Below, piece by piece: positions 18,920-28,440 of a DNA stretch of 64,000 nt. The position numbers and the translations under genes are program-made. The number at the start of each line of letters is the position of its first letter. The first letter of the stretch is position 1. The DNA is from Variovorax sp. HW608. Lineage in GTDB: Bacteria > Pseudomonadota > Gammaproteobacteria > Burkholderiales > Burkholderiaceae_C. The stretch lies in NCBI RefSeq assembly GCF_900090195.1, contig NZ_LT607803.1, forward strand, positions 1,798,001 to 1,862,000, in the 5' to 3' direction. The notes beneath the pieces are model-generated. The model did no database searches, was not told where the DNA came from, and was given only the letters and a program-made list of their open reading frames with translations.

Positions 18920-20131
18920 ATGACGCAGCCTTCCTCGCTCCTCATTCGCAACGTCCGCCCGCTCGGCGCGGCATCCGTTGACATCCTCGTGCAGGGTGAC
19001 CGGATCGCCGCGATCGCTGCGGGTCTTGCCGCGCCGGCCGGCTGCGCGGTGGAGGAGGGCGGCGGCGCGCTGCTGCTGCCGGGGCTGGTCGAAGGCCACA
19101 CCCACCTCGACAAGACGATGTGGGGCATGGACTGGTATCGCAACGAAGTCGGCACGCGGCTCATCGACAAGATCGAGAACGAGCGCGCCTTCCGCCAGGC
19201 GAGCGGCCACGATGCCGCCACGCAATCGCTGCTGCTCGCGAAGGCCTTCCTCGCTGCCGGCACCACGCGGCTGCGCACGCATGTGGACGTCGACACGCAG
19301 GCCGGCCTTGGCCACCTGCAAGGCGTGATGCGCACGCGCGAGACGCTGCAGGCGCTGCAGCAGATCCAGATCGTCGCGTTCCCGCAGTCGGGGCTGCTGC
19401 AGCGGCCCGGCACCGCCGAACTGCTCGACGAGGCGATGGCCGCGGGTGCGGACGTGCTCGGCGGCCTCGACCCGTGCGCGATCGACGGTGACCCCGTGCG
19501 TTCGCTCGACGTCCTCTTCGGCATCGCCGAGCGGCACGGTCGTCCGCTCGACATCCACCTGCACGAGCCCGGTGCGATGGGCGCGTTCTCGCTCGAACTG
19601 ATCCTGGACCGGACCGCGGCGCATGGGCTCGAGGGCCGCGTCGCGATCAGCCACGGCTTCTGCCTCGGCGACCTGGCGGACGGCGAGCGCGGGGTGCTGC
19701 TCGATCGCATGGCGAAGCTCGGTGTGTGCCTCGTCACGAGCGCGCCGCCGTCGCGCACCGTGCCGCCGCTCATGGCGTGCCGGCAGGCCGGCGTGACCGT
19801 GCTCGGGGGCAATGACGGCATCCGCGACACCTGGTCGCCCTACGGCAATCCGGACATGCTGGAGCGCGCGATGTTCATCGGCATGCGCTACAACCTGCGC
19901 CGCGACGACGAGATCGAGATCGCGCTCGATACCGTCACGCATTCCGGTGCGGACGGCTGCGGCTTCGCTGATTACGGGCTGGTGCCGGGCAACCGCGCGG
20001 ATCTGGTGCTCGTCGATGCGCAGACCGTGGCACAGGCGGTGGTCTCGCGGCCGGTGCGGCGGCTGGTCGTCGCCGGCGGGCGCATCGTCGCGCGCGCCGG
20101 CGCGCTGCTGCCGGACGCGGTGCCGGCGTGA
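18920..20131 (+). CDS. Amidohydrolase, cytosine deaminase-like
   Basis: A 403-residue metal-dependent hydrolase of the cytosine deaminase/isocytosine group. Metal and catalytic motifs: GHTHLDK, the paired histidines in LDIHLHE, the ISHGF histidine and the aspartate in GNDGIRD. It lies between the symporter and the MFS gene, the next gene overlapping by GTGA. It likely deaminates or hydrolyses the compound brought in by the symporter. Cytosine itself is uncertain, since paralogues act on triazines and creatinine-like rings. Confidence 0.82.
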   Translation: MTQPSSLLIRNVRPLGAASVDILVQGDRIAAIAAGLAAPAGCAVEEGGGALLLPGLVEGHTHLDKTMWGMDWYRNEVGTRLIDKIENERAFRQASGHDAATQSLLLAKAFLAAGTTRLRTHVDVDTQAGLGHLQGVMRTRETLQALQQIQIVAFPQSGLLQRPGTAELLDEAMAAGADVLGGLDPCAIDGDPVRSLDVLFGIAERHGRPLDIHLHEPGAMGAFSLELILDRTAAHGLEGRVAISHGFCLGDLADGERGVLLDRMAKLGVCLVTSAPPSRTVPPLMACRQAGVTVLGGNDGIRDTWSPYGNPDMLERAMFIGMRYNLRRDDEIEIALDTVTHSGADGCGFADYGLVPGNRADLVLVDAQTVAQAVVSRPVRRLVVAGGRIVARAGALLPDAVPA

Positions 20132-21402
20132 CGGCGGCCATTGCGGGCAGGCCGCCCGCCAGGATGCAAGGGCTCGGCTTCGCGCTGCTGGTCGTGCTCA
20201 TCGCGATCAACCTGCGCGCCTTTCTCACGTCCACGAGCCCGCTGCTCGACGAGATCCGCGCCGAGACCGGGCTCGGCTTCCGTGGCGCGTCGATGCTGAC
20301 CATGCTGCCGATGCTTGCGATGGGGCTGATGTCGCTGATCGGCGTGTCGCTCGGTGGCCGCATCGGCGCCCGCGCCGGCGTGCTGTGCGGACTCGCGGCC
20401 ATCGCCGTGGCCTGCGGCGGGCGACTTTTCGCCGAGGACGCCGCGTGGCTGCTCGCCAGCGCCGCGCTGGCCGGCGTCGGCGTGGGGCTGGTGCAGGCGC
20501 TGATGCCCGGCGTGGTCAAGCGGGGCTATCCGGCGCATACGGGCATGGCGATGGGGCTCTATTCGGCCGCGCTCATGGGCGGCGGCGGGCTGGGCGCCAT
20601 CGGCGCGCCGTGGCTTGCGCATGCAAGTGGCGACTGGCATGCGGCACTGGCGATCTGGGCGCTGCCGGCCTTGCTCGCGGCGGTGATCTGGGCGTGCTCG
20701 CGATCCGATGCCGCCGCGACTGGCGCGGCCATGGATTCCGAAACACGAAACGGCTGGCGGCAATGCCTGCGCAACCCCCGCGCATGGTTGCTCGCCTGCT
20801 ACTTCGGGCTCGTCAACGGCGGCTACACCAGCCTCGTCGCGTGGCTGCCGCAGTTCTATGCCGCAAAAGGCCGGGACGCGGCGCACAGCGGCTCGATGCT
20901 CACCTGGATGACCGTCGCGCAGCTGGTCTCCGCGCTCCTCGTGCCGGTGCTCGCCCGACGCCACCGCGACCTGCGGCCATGGCTGGTCGCCATGCTGGTC
21001 CTGCAGATCTCGGGCTTCGCGGCGCTGGCGCTCGATGCGCCGATGGCCGTGTCCGCCGTCGGCGTGCTGGGGTTCGGCCTGGGCGGCGCGTTTGCGCTGT
21101 GCATGGCGCTGGCGCTCGATCATCTTCCGCATCCCGAGCAGGCCGGTGCGCTCGCGGCCTTCATGCAGGGCGTCGGTTTCATGGTCGCTGCGCTGGCGCC
21201 GCTGGCGACCGGGTGGATGCGCGAGCACGCGGGGGGCTTCGAAGCGTCGTGGACATACCTCGGGGTGGTCGCGATGCTTCTGCTGCCTGTGACATGGCGA
21301 CTCGATCCGCGCTCGTATGCGCGCGCAGTGGGCGGTCTTTTCACGAGCGCGGGCAAGCATGCATGGGCGGCAGGCAAAAATAGAATGTCGCTCGACCTAT
21401 GA
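20128..21402 (+). CDS. MFS transporter, CynX/NimT-like
   Basis: A 424-residue, 12-helix major facilitator. The first helix contains LIAINLRAFLTSTSPLL and later LGGRIGARAG, as in the cyanate transporter CynX/NimT group. It starts with GTG overlapping the amidohydrolase stop (GTGA), so it is in the same operon. It may export the deaminated product or import a related solute. Its own stop overlaps an ATG that opens a 14-codon frame leading to the next transporter. Confidence 0.85.
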   Translation: MTAAIAGRPPARMQGLGFALLVVLIAINLRAFLTSTSPLLDEIRAETGLGFRGASMLTMLPMLAMGLMSLIGVSLGGRIGARAGVLCGLAAIAVACGGRLFAEDAAWLLASAALAGVGVGLVQALMPGVVKRGYPAHTGMAMGLYSAALMGGGGLGAIGAPWLAHASGDWHAALAIWALPALLAAVIWACSRSDAAATGAAMDSETRNGWRQCLRNPRAWLLACYFGLVNGGYTSLVAWLPQFYAAKGRDAAHSGSMLTWMTVAQLVSALLVPVLARRHRDLRPWLVAMLVLQISGFAALALDAPMAVSAVGVLGFGLGGAFALCMALALDHLPHPEQAGALAAFMQGVGFMVAALAPLATGWMREHAGGFEASWTYLGVVAMLLLPVTWRLDPRSYARAVGGLFTSAGKHAWAAGKNRMSLDL

Positions 21403-21443
21403 AACACAAGAAGGGCATGGCCCTTTCGCATGCCCTGACGTGA
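21399..21443 (+). promoter_or_regulatory. 14-codon mini-ORF with hairpin bridging two transporter genes
   Basis: An ATG at 21399 overlaps the MFS stop (ATGA), reads 14 codons (starting Met-Lys-His-Lys-Lys) and stops at a TGA that overlaps the GTG of the next gene (GTGA). Within it, AGGGCATG (21412-21419) can pair with CATGCCCT (21429-21436), and AAGGGC (21411-21416) can alternatively pair with GCCCTT (21420-21425). The two pairings exclude each other. This looks like a translational coupling relay. Confidence 0.4.
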
Positions 21444-22360
21444 AGCCCCCCGACCGGCGCGCTCCCGCGAGCGGCAGCGGCGGCCTCTCGGCCCTGCTGC
21501 TGCTCGTCACGGCCCTCTGGGGCCTCAACATGACCGCGATGAAGACCATCGCGACCTACTTCGACCCGGCCGTGATGGCGACCTGGCGGGCCGCGATCGC
21601 CGCGACCTTGATGGGCGTGCTGCTCTGGCGGCAGCGCTCGACCCGGCAGCGCACGCGCATGAACCGGCGCCAGTTCGCCACCGCGGTGGGCTGCGCGGTG
21701 CTGATGGTCTATCTCAACCAGATCCTCGTCGCTGGGGGGCTTTCGAGGACCACGGCGACGAACGGGTCGGTGGCGATCGCCTTGAGCCCGCTGGTCTCTT
21801 CGCTCATGGCCGCGGCCATCCTGCGCGAGCGCATCGGCGTGATGCGGATCGTGGGTGTGCTGCTCGGTCTGGGCGGGGTGCTGATCGTGGTGCTGAAGTC
21901 GCCCGGCGCCCATGTCGCCGGCGCGGGCTGGGGCGATGCCATGGTGGTCGCCTCGGTCGTGACCTTCTCGATCGGCGGCGTGTTCATCCAGCGGCTCGCG
22001 CGCGAGACCGATGCGCTGCACGCCAGCGCGATGATCTACGCCTGCGGCACGCTGATGCTGGCGCTGCACGCGATCGCCGTCGGCGCGGCCGGCAGCATCA
22101 CGGGATGGCTGTCGGGCTTCTGGCCGGTGATGCTGGTGCTGTTCTCGGCGCTGATCGCCACCGCTTTCGGCAACCTCGCATGGAACCATGCGATCGTGAA
22201 GATCGGCGTTGCGCGCGTGTCGTTGTGGTTCTACTGGGTGCCGGTGTTCGGCGTGGGCTTTGCGGCGCTGCTGCTTGGCGAAACGCTGTCGCTGTGGCAT
22301 GTGGCGGGCCTCGTGGCCGTCGCAGCCGGGACGGCGCTGGGCACTTACAGCCGGGCCTGA
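21440..22360 (+). CDS. DMT family transporter (EamA type)
   Basis: A 306-residue protein with about ten membrane helices in two EamA halves (ALWGLNMTAMKTIATYF in the first; FWPVMLVLFSALIATAFGNLAWNHAI in the second), typical of drug/metabolite exporters. GTG at 21440 is chosen because it overlaps the mini-ORF stop and gives a standard length; an upstream frame would read through the previous gene. The ribosome binding site is weak, which fits translation coupled to the upstream reading frame. Substrate unknown. Confidence 0.82.
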   Translation: MKPPDRRAPASGSGGLSALLLLVTALWGLNMTAMKTIATYFDPAVMATWRAAIAATLMGVLLWRQRSTRQRTRMNRRQFATAVGCAVLMVYLNQILVAGGLSRTTATNGSVAIALSPLVSSLMAAAILRERIGVMRIVGVLLGLGGVLIVVLKSPGAHVAGAGWGDAMVVASVVTFSIGGVFIQRLARETDALHASAMIYACGTLMLALHAIAVGAAGSITGWLSGFWPVMLVLFSALIATAFGNLAWNHAIVKIGVARVSLWFYWVPVFGVGFAALLLGETLSLWHVAGLVAVAAGTALGTYSRA

Positions 22361-22511
22361 AGGGCGGGAGAGCGGGACCGCTTTGGTATCGTAGTGTGTC
22401 CAGGTCCGCAGGAACTACACAACGACAGCAAAGGACGCCAATCGTGGCGGCCGACCTCTCACAATGGTGCGGTGTTGCGTCCGGACCATCGCACACTGGA
22501 GAGAACCCTCG

Positions 22512-23816
22512 ATGCCGCTTCCCCGCACGCTTCTCGCGCGAATCACGCTGGTGGTGGTCGCCGGCATGGTGATCGCGCAGGCGCTGACCTTCATGGCGAT
22601 CCGCTACGAGCGCGGACAGGCGATGCAGACGCTGATGATCAGCGGCGTCGAGCGCGACATCGCCAGCTCGATCGCCGTGCTGGACCGCGTGCCCGCCTCC
22701 GAGCGGCCGGGGTGGCTGGACCGGCTGGAACGCCCCAACTTCCGCTTCGCGCTCACGGGCGACGTCGACACGCCCGCGCCCGCTTCCGGGCCGCTGCGCC
22801 AGTTCGTCGACGTGATCACGGCCGCGCTCAAGCCCTATCCCGTGCTCGCCGTGGGGCTGGTCCCGTCGATGCGGGAGGCGGTGCGCATGCAGGTGCGGCT
22901 CGGCGATGGCAGCAGCGTCTACCTGCTGGCACGGCGCGTTCCGATGCCGATGTCCGAATGGGTGATCTGGCTGCTGCTGGCGCAACTGGTGGTGCTGGGG
23001 CTTTGCGCATGGCAGGCCGCGCGATGGATGACCCGGCCGCTCAAGCGCCTGGGCGATGCCGCCGATGCGCTGGGCCCCGATCTGCGTCCGACGGTGGTCG
23101 ACGAGAACGGACCGGTCGAGGTGGCGCGCACTGCGCGCGCCTTCAACGCCATGCAGCGGCGGATCGCCGGCTATGTGCAGGAGCGGATCCAGATCCTCGC
23201 GGCCGTATCGCATGACCTGCAGACACCGATCACCCGCATGCGGCTTCGCGTCGACCTGATGGACGACGAACTGCCCGAGCGCGACAAGTTCCGGCAGGAC
23301 CTCGAGTCCATGCGCAGCCTCGTGCAGGAAGGCGTGAGCTACGCCCGCACGCTGCAGGGCAGCACCGAGGCCGAGCGGCGCGTGGATGTCGGGGCCTTGC
23401 TCCAGAGCATCGTCAACGACTACGCCGACACCGGCCAGCCGGTGACGCTGGCGGGCGATGCCGGCGAGCCGGTCGCGACGCGCCCCAATGCCTTGCGGCG
23501 CGTGGTCGGCAACCTGGTGGACAACGCGCTCAAGTTCGGCACCAAGGTGGAGGTGCGCCTGTCGCGCATCGAGGCAGCGGGCGGTGCGCAACTGCATATC
23601 GCGGTGCGGGACGACGGCCCGGGCATTCCACCCGACCAGCTCGAAGCCGTGCTGCAGCCGTTCTATCGCGTCGAAGGCTCGCGCAGCCGCGAGACCGGCG
23701 GCACCGGCCTGGGCCTCGCCATCGCGCACCAGCTCACGCTGGCGATGGGCGGCGAGCTCGTGCTGAGCAACCGCGCCGAAGGCGGGCTGGAAGCGCTGCT
23801 GCGCCTGCCCGTCTGA
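22512..23816 (+). CDS. Sensor histidine kinase (EnvZ-like layout)
   Basis: A 434-residue membrane kinase. A first membrane helix near residues 10-27, a periplasmic domain to about 155, a second helix (VIWLLLAQLVVLGLCAWQ), HAMP, then HisKA with the phospho-acceptor in AVSHDLQTPITRMRLR, N box (NLVDNALKFG), G1 (DDGPGIP) and G2 (GTGLGLAIAHQ). It signals to the response regulator encoded 22 nt downstream. The stimulus is unknown and no obvious target gene is adjacent. Confidence 0.92.
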   Translation: MPLPRTLLARITLVVVAGMVIAQALTFMAIRYERGQAMQTLMISGVERDIASSIAVLDRVPASERPGWLDRLERPNFRFALTGDVDTPAPASGPLRQFVDVITAALKPYPVLAVGLVPSMREAVRMQVRLGDGSSVYLLARRVPMPMSEWVIWLLLAQLVVLGLCAWQAARWMTRPLKRLGDAADALGPDLRPTVVDENGPVEVARTARAFNAMQRRIAGYVQERIQILAAVSHDLQTPITRMRLRVDLMDDELPERDKFRQDLESMRSLVQEGVSYARTLQGSTEAERRVDVGALLQSIVNDYADTGQPVTLAGDAGEPVATRPNALRRVVGNLVDNALKFGTKVEVRLSRIEAAGGAQLHIAVRDDGPGIPPDQLEAVLQPFYRVEGSRSRETGGTGLGLAIAHQLTLAMGGELVLSNRAEGGLEALLRLPV

Positions 23817-23838
23817 ACCCGATCTCTGGAGATTCCCC

Positions 23839-24591
23839 ATGACCGTCACCGCTCCCGCCGCCGACCACATCCTGGTGGTGGACGACGACCGCGAGATCCG
23901 CGAGCTGATCAGCGCCTACCTCGTCAAGAACGGCATGCGCGTGGAGGCCGTGCCCACCGGCCGCCACATGCGGCAGGCGCTCGACCAGTCCGGTCCGTTC
24001 GACCTCATCGTGCTGGACCTGATGCTGCCGGGCGAGGACGGCCTCCAGCTGTGCCGCGACCTGCGCGCCGGCAAGCACAAGGCGATCCCGATCCTGATGC
24101 TCACGGCGCGCGGCGACGAGGCCGACCGCATCCTGGGCCTGGAAATGGGCGCGGACGACTACCTCGCCAAGCCCTTTGCCGCGCGCGAGCTGCTGGCGCG
24201 CATCCGCTCGGTGCTGCGGCGCACGCGCATGCTGCCGCCCAACATGCGAAGCAGCGCGGAGGCGCGCTGGCTGGTCTTCGGTGACTGGCGGCTCGACACG
24301 GTCGAGCGCCATCTGCTCGACGCCGAGGGCGTGGTGGTGTCGCTGAGCGGGGCGGAATACCGGCTGCTGCGCATGTTCCTCGACCATCCGCAGAAGGTGC
24401 TCAACCGCGACCAGATCCTCAACATCACGCAGGGGCGCGACGCCGAGCTGTTCGAGCGCTCCATCGACCTGATGGTGAGCCGCCTGCGCAAGGCCCTGCG
24501 CGACGACGCGCGCGAGCCGCGCTACATCAAGACGGTGCGCAGCGAGGGGTATGTGTTCTCGGCTGAGGTGCGGGTGGGCGAGGAGGTCTGA
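23839..24591 (+). CDS. OmpR-family response regulator
   Basis: A 250-residue regulator: a receiver domain with the acidic pair DDDR near the N terminus, the phospho-acceptor aspartate in LIVLDLMLPGEDG and the switch lysine in YLAKPF, then a winged-helix DNA-binding domain (LSGAEYRLLRMFLDHPQKVLNRDQIL; RLRKALRDD). It pairs with the kinase just upstream; kinase-first order is less common than regulator-first. Targets not identifiable. Confidence 0.93.
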   Translation: MTVTAPAADHILVVDDDREIRELISAYLVKNGMRVEAVPTGRHMRQALDQSGPFDLIVLDLMLPGEDGLQLCRDLRAGKHKAIPILMLTARGDEADRILGLEMGADDYLAKPFAARELLARIRSVLRRTRMLPPNMRSSAEARWLVFGDWRLDTVERHLLDAEGVVVSLSGAEYRLLRMFLDHPQKVLNRDQILNITQGRDAELFERSIDLMVSRLRKALRDDAREPRYIKTVRSEGYVFSAEVRVGEEV

Positions 24592-24745
24592 TCCGATCGC
24601 GGACGAGCCGATTCACGGGGTTCGATGCGACCAATCTCGACAACTCTTGCGCCACAGATCCCGCAGCCCATTCGGGATAATTCTTTGCTTTGGAAGCCAT
24701 GAGTCAAAGCTCGGGATTGGTGAGTCAAATGCTGGAGACGGTTTG

Positions 24746-25354
24746 ATGAGCGCGCCGGTTGCGGCCGCGCCAGCGGTGGAGAGCATTTCTCTGAGCATCG
24801 CTTCGCTGCGAGGCCAGCGGGTGATTCTGGATGCCGACCTGGCCGCGCTCTATGAGGTGCCGACCAAGCGTTTCAATGAGGCGGTCAAGCGCAATGCAGC
24901 GCGGTTTCCGGCCGACTTCATGTTCCAGCTCTCGGCCGAGGAGTGGGAGGCTTTGAGGTCGCAATTTGCGACCTCAAACGCAGGCCGGGGCGGCCGGCGT
25001 TATCGGCCATTTGCGTTCACTGAGCACGGCGCGATCATGGCCGCAATGGTCTTGAACAGCTCGCGCGCGGTGGAGGTGTCAACCTACGTGGTGCGTGCTT
25101 TTGTGCGGCTGCGCGAGATGGCGCTCGATCATCGCGACTTGGCCAAGCGCCTTGATGCGCTGGAGGAGAAGACCGAACTGCTGGACATGCGCCACGACTC
25201 CTTCAGCCGCAACACGCGCAGTCAGCTCAAGCAGGTGTTCGAGGCCTTGCGTCAGCTGATGGTGCAGCCCGAACCATCGAAACGGCCCATCGGGTTCGTC
25301 ACGCCCGAGGAGAAGAAGGGCTCCAAGGATTCACGCGCCAGGAAGAGCTCTTAG
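24746..25354 (+). CDS. ORF6N-domain DNA-binding protein
   Basis: A 202-residue protein with an ORF6N (KilA-N-related) domain over about residues 15-105: RGQRVILDADLAALYEV, NEAVKRNAARFPADFMFQL, and FTEHGAIMAAMVLNS. A coiled-coil-like stretch (DLAKRLDALEEKTELLD) and a basic tail follow. Such domains occur in phage antirepressors and in stand-alone chromosomal genes. No other phage gene is nearby, so it is more likely a chromosomal orphan. ATG at 24746 gives the domain a normal N terminus. Confidence 0.8.
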   Translation: MSAPVAAAPAVESISLSIASLRGQRVILDADLAALYEVPTKRFNEAVKRNAARFPADFMFQLSAEEWEALRSQFATSNAGRGGRRYRPFAFTEHGAIMAAMVLNSSRAVEVSTYVVRAFVRLREMALDHRDLAKRLDALEEKTELLDMRHDSFSRNTRSQLKQVFEALRQLMVQPEPSKRPIGFVTPEEKKGSKDSRARKSS

Positions 25355-25611
25355 CAGCACGCCTCCTCACCGACAGCGAAATCGCCTGTAAACCCTTCTT
25401 GCGTGCGAGGCGCGACATCAACGCGCGGATTCACCGAGAGTCGATCCGGGAGCTTTGGCAGCCAGATGCCCGAGCCCAGTTCCGACTTTTGTACCGCTCT
25501 GTATCTGAACGCCGTCCGATACACGGCCATTCACTCCGGGTCGCTCGCGACACATGCCGCGTACATCCGGGCGGTCTACTGGCGTCACCCCCAGCAACGA
25601 GGACAGACGCC

Positions 25612-26646
25612 TTGAACACAACGAACGCTCCCACCGCCCGCCGCGGCTTTCTCGCCGGTGCCGCCGCCACGCTGGCCACCGTGCCCCTGAGCGGACTGCT
25701 CGCCTCCGCCGCCCAGGCTGCGGAGCCGGCGCGCGCCAGCGGGCAGACACGCTTCCAGACGCTCAGGCAGATCGATGCCGGCGATCTGAACGTCGGCTAT
25801 GCCGAGGCCGGTCCGGCCGATGGGGAGCCGGTGATCCTGCTCCATGGCTGGCCTTACGACATCCACACCTACGTGGACGTCGCGCCGATCCTGGCCGCGG
25901 CCGGGCATCGCGTCATCGTTCCGTACCTGCGGGGCTACGGCTCGACGCGCTTCCTGGCCGCCGGCACGCCGCGCAACGGCCAGCAGGCCGCGGTGGCACA
26001 GGACATCATCACGCTGATGGACGCGCTGAAGATCCAGCGCGCCACCGTCGCCGGCTGCGACTGGGGCGCGCGCACTGCCTGCATCCTGGCGGCGCTGTGG
26101 CCCGAGCGCTTCAATGCGCTGGTGTCGGTCAGCGGCTACCTGATCGGCAACCCCAAGGTCAACGCGATGCCGCAGTCGCCGGCGGCCGAGTTCGCGTGGT
26201 GGTACCAGTCGTACTTCGCGACCGACCGCGGCAGCGAAGGCTACGAGAAGGACCGCGCCGCCTTCGCGCGCTTCATCTGGCGCCAGGCTTCGCCGCAATG
26301 GCAGTTCGACGATGCGACCTTCGCGCGCTCGGCGGCGGCATTCGACAACCCTGATCACGTCGCGGTCGTCGTCCACAACTATCGTTGGCGCATCGGGCTG
26401 GTGCAGGGCGAGGCGCGCTTCGATGCGCTCGAAGCCCGCCTGGCCGAGGCGCCGCGCATCGCGCTGCCGACGATCACGCTCGAAGGCGATGCCAACGGTG
26501 CGCCGCATCCCGATCCGGCGGCCTACGCGGCGAAGTTCTCGGGGCCCCACCAGCACCGGCAGCTGCGCGGCGGCGTCGGCCACAACCTGCCGCAAGAGGC
26601 GCCGGCGGATTTCGCGCGTGCGGTGCTCGACGTGGCGCGGCTCTGA
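25612..26646 (+). CDS. Tat-exported alpha/beta hydrolase, epoxide hydrolase-like
   Basis: A 344-residue protein with a twin-arginine signal (TARRGFLAGAAA, cleavage near AQAAEPA) and an alpha/beta hydrolase fold. It has the oxyanion HGWP motif, an acidic nucleophile Asp150 in GCDWGA, and the catalytic histidine in GVGHNLPQEAP. An aspartate nucleophile indicates an epoxide hydrolase or dehalogenase, not an esterase. TTG at 25612, with gagga nine nt upstream, is chosen because it gives a proper Tat signal; longer frames add an unrelated tail. It acts in the periplasm. Confidence 0.8.
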   Translation: MNTTNAPTARRGFLAGAAATLATVPLSGLLASAAQAAEPARASGQTRFQTLRQIDAGDLNVGYAEAGPADGEPVILLHGWPYDIHTYVDVAPILAAAGHRVIVPYLRGYGSTRFLAAGTPRNGQQAAVAQDIITLMDALKIQRATVAGCDWGARTACILAALWPERFNALVSVSGYLIGNPKVNAMPQSPAAEFAWWYQSYFATDRGSEGYEKDRAAFARFIWRQASPQWQFDDATFARSAAAFDNPDHVAVVVHNYRWRIGLVQGEARFDALEARLAEAPRIALPTITLEGDANGAPHPDPAAYAAKFSGPHQHRQLRGGVGHNLPQEAPADFARAVLDVARL

Positions 26647-26680
26647 TTCACGTCAAGCCGGACTGTCCAAGGAGATCGTC

Positions 26681-28438
26681 ATGAATGCCTCCCTCTACCT
26701 CGCGGCCTTCTCGGGCGGTGCGCTGACTCTGCTGAGCCCGTGCATCCTGCCGGTGCTGCCCTTCGTCCTCGCCCGCACGGGGCGGCCGTTTCGGCAGGGC
26801 ACGCTGCCGTTGCTGCTCGGCATGGCGCTGACCTTCGCGGCCGTGGCTTCGCTGGGCGCGGTGGCGGGCGGCTGGGCGGTGCGCTTCAACCAGTTCGGCC
26901 GTGCTGCGGCGCTCGTCGTGCTGGCGGTCAGTGCGCTGGCGCTGCTTTCGCCGCGGCTGGCGGACTGGATATCGCGCCCGGTGGTGCGGCTGGGCGATCG
27001 GCTGTCGAATCGCGTCGGTCGCGATACGGGCTGGCCCGGCTCGGTGCTGCTCGGCGTCGCGACGGGCTTCGTCTGGTCGCCGTGCGCGGGGCCGATCCTC
27101 GGCCTGATCCTCACCGGCGCGGCGCTGGCCGGCCCCGGCGTGCAGACCTCCTTGCTGCTGCTGGCCTATGCGGCCGGCGCGGCGCTCGCGCTCGGCGTGG
27201 CCCTGCGGGTGGGAGAAGAGCGGTTCGCCGGCTTGAACGCACGCCTGCGCACCAGCGTCTGGCCGCGCCGTGTGCTGGGCTCGGCCATGCTGGCGGGCGT
27301 GGCGGCGGTGGCGGCCGGCGTGGACACCGGCGCGCTGGCGCGCCTGTCGCTGGACTGGAGCAATGGCCTGGAGCAGCGCCTGCTGCAGGCGCTCCCCATG
27401 GGCGCCGCGGCGGCCGACACCTTGCCCGGCGCCGCGAAAGCTTCCGAGGCCCCGCGCGGCACACCGTCGGGTTTGCCGGTCGAATCGATCCGGCCGGATC
27501 TGTCGGGCGCGGTGAACTGGCTCAACGGCGAGCCGCTGAACCTCCAGCAGCTGCGCGGCAAGGTCGTGCTGGTCAACTTCTGGACCTACTCGTGCATCAA
27601 CTGCCTGCGCACCCTGCCGCACGTGCGCGCCTGGGCCCAGAAGTACGCCGACCGGGGCCTAGTGGTGATCGGGGTGCACACGCCCGAGTTCGCGTTCGAG
27701 AAGGAAACCGGCAACGTGCAGAAGGCGCTCAAGCGCCTGGACATCACCTATCCGGTGGCGCAGGACAACGACTTCGCCATCTGGCGCGCATTCCAGAACC
27801 AGTACTGGCCGGCGCTCTACTTCATCGACGCGGAGGGCCGCGTGCGGCACCACCAGTTCGGTGAGGGCGGCGAGGCGCGCTCCGAACAGGTGATCCGGGC
27901 CCTGCTGCGCGAGGCCGGCGCCGATGTCGCGGCCGCGAACGTCGTCGTGCCCGACACGCGCGGCCCGGGCCTGCCGGCCGATCTGCGCAACGTGCGTTCG
28001 CCCGAGACCTACCTCGGCTACCGCCAGGCCAGCGGCTTCGCGTCGCCGTCGGGCGTCGCCGGCGACCGCAGCAAGGCCTACACGCTGGGCCGCCTCGGGC
28101 TCAACGACTGGGGCCTGAAGGGCGCGTGGACCGTGGGCCCCGAGATCGTGCAACTCGACGAGGCCGGCGGCGCGGTCGCGATGCGCTTCCATGCGCGCGA
28201 TGCGCACCTGGTGCTGGGTCTCGCGGCGGGCCGTGGGCCGATCCCGTTCCAGCTCACGCTCGACGGGCGCGCGCCCGGCGCGGACCATGGCGACGACGTG
28301 GATGCGCAAGGGCGCGGCGTGGTCGACGCGACCCGCCTCTATCAGCTGGTGCGCCAGCGCGGATCGGTCGACGACCGCGTGGTGGAGATCCGCTTCCTCG
28401 ATCCGGGTGCGCGGGCCTTCGCGTTCACCTTTGGCTGA
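26681..28438 (+). CDS. DipZ-type protein: CcdA membrane domain fused to thioredoxin-like domain
   Basis: A 585-residue fusion that carries reducing power across the inner membrane. Residues 1-230 form the CcdA-like domain with paired cysteines in LLSPCILP and WSPCAGP. A TlpA/thioredoxin-like domain follows with the redox motif YSCINC, and the last 160 residues form a DipZ-type C-terminal beta domain. It follows the Tat hydrolase by 34 nt and may be co-transcribed. It is best read as a periplasmic disulfide reductase. Confidence 0.87.
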   Translation: MNASLYLAAFSGGALTLLSPCILPVLPFVLARTGRPFRQGTLPLLLGMALTFAAVASLGAVAGGWAVRFNQFGRAAALVVLAVSALALLSPRLADWISRPVVRLGDRLSNRVGRDTGWPGSVLLGVATGFVWSPCAGPILGLILTGAALAGPGVQTSLLLLAYAAGAALALGVALRVGEERFAGLNARLRTSVWPRRVLGSAMLAGVAAVAAGVDTGALARLSLDWSNGLEQRLLQALPMGAAAADTLPGAAKASEAPRGTPSGLPVESIRPDLSGAVNWLNGEPLNLQQLRGKVVLVNFWTYSCINCLRTLPHVRAWAQKYADRGLVVIGVHTPEFAFEKETGNVQKALKRLDITYPVAQDNDFAIWRAFQNQYWPALYFIDAEGRVRHHQFGEGGEARSEQVIRALLREAGADVAAANVVVPDTRGPGLPADLRNVRSPETYLGYRQASGFASPSGVAGDRSKAYTLGRLGLNDWGLKGAWTVGPEIVQLDEAGGAVAMRFHARDAHLVLGLAAGRGPIPFQLTLDGRAPGADHGDDVDAQGRGVVDATRLYQLVRQRGSVDDRVVEIRFLDPGARAFAFTFG

Positions 28439-28440
28439 AC

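Noticed and set aside
16900..21402. A horizontally acquired island, suggested by the AT-rich operator region.
   Set aside because: Only the short regulatory spacer is AT-rich. The genes have the same composition and codon style as their neighbours, and there are no repeats or integrase.
24600..24660. A GGTTCGATGCGACC-like stretch resembling a tRNA T-arm.
   Set aside because: No matching acceptor, D or anticodon stems can be drawn around it. No tRNA was found anywhere in the window.
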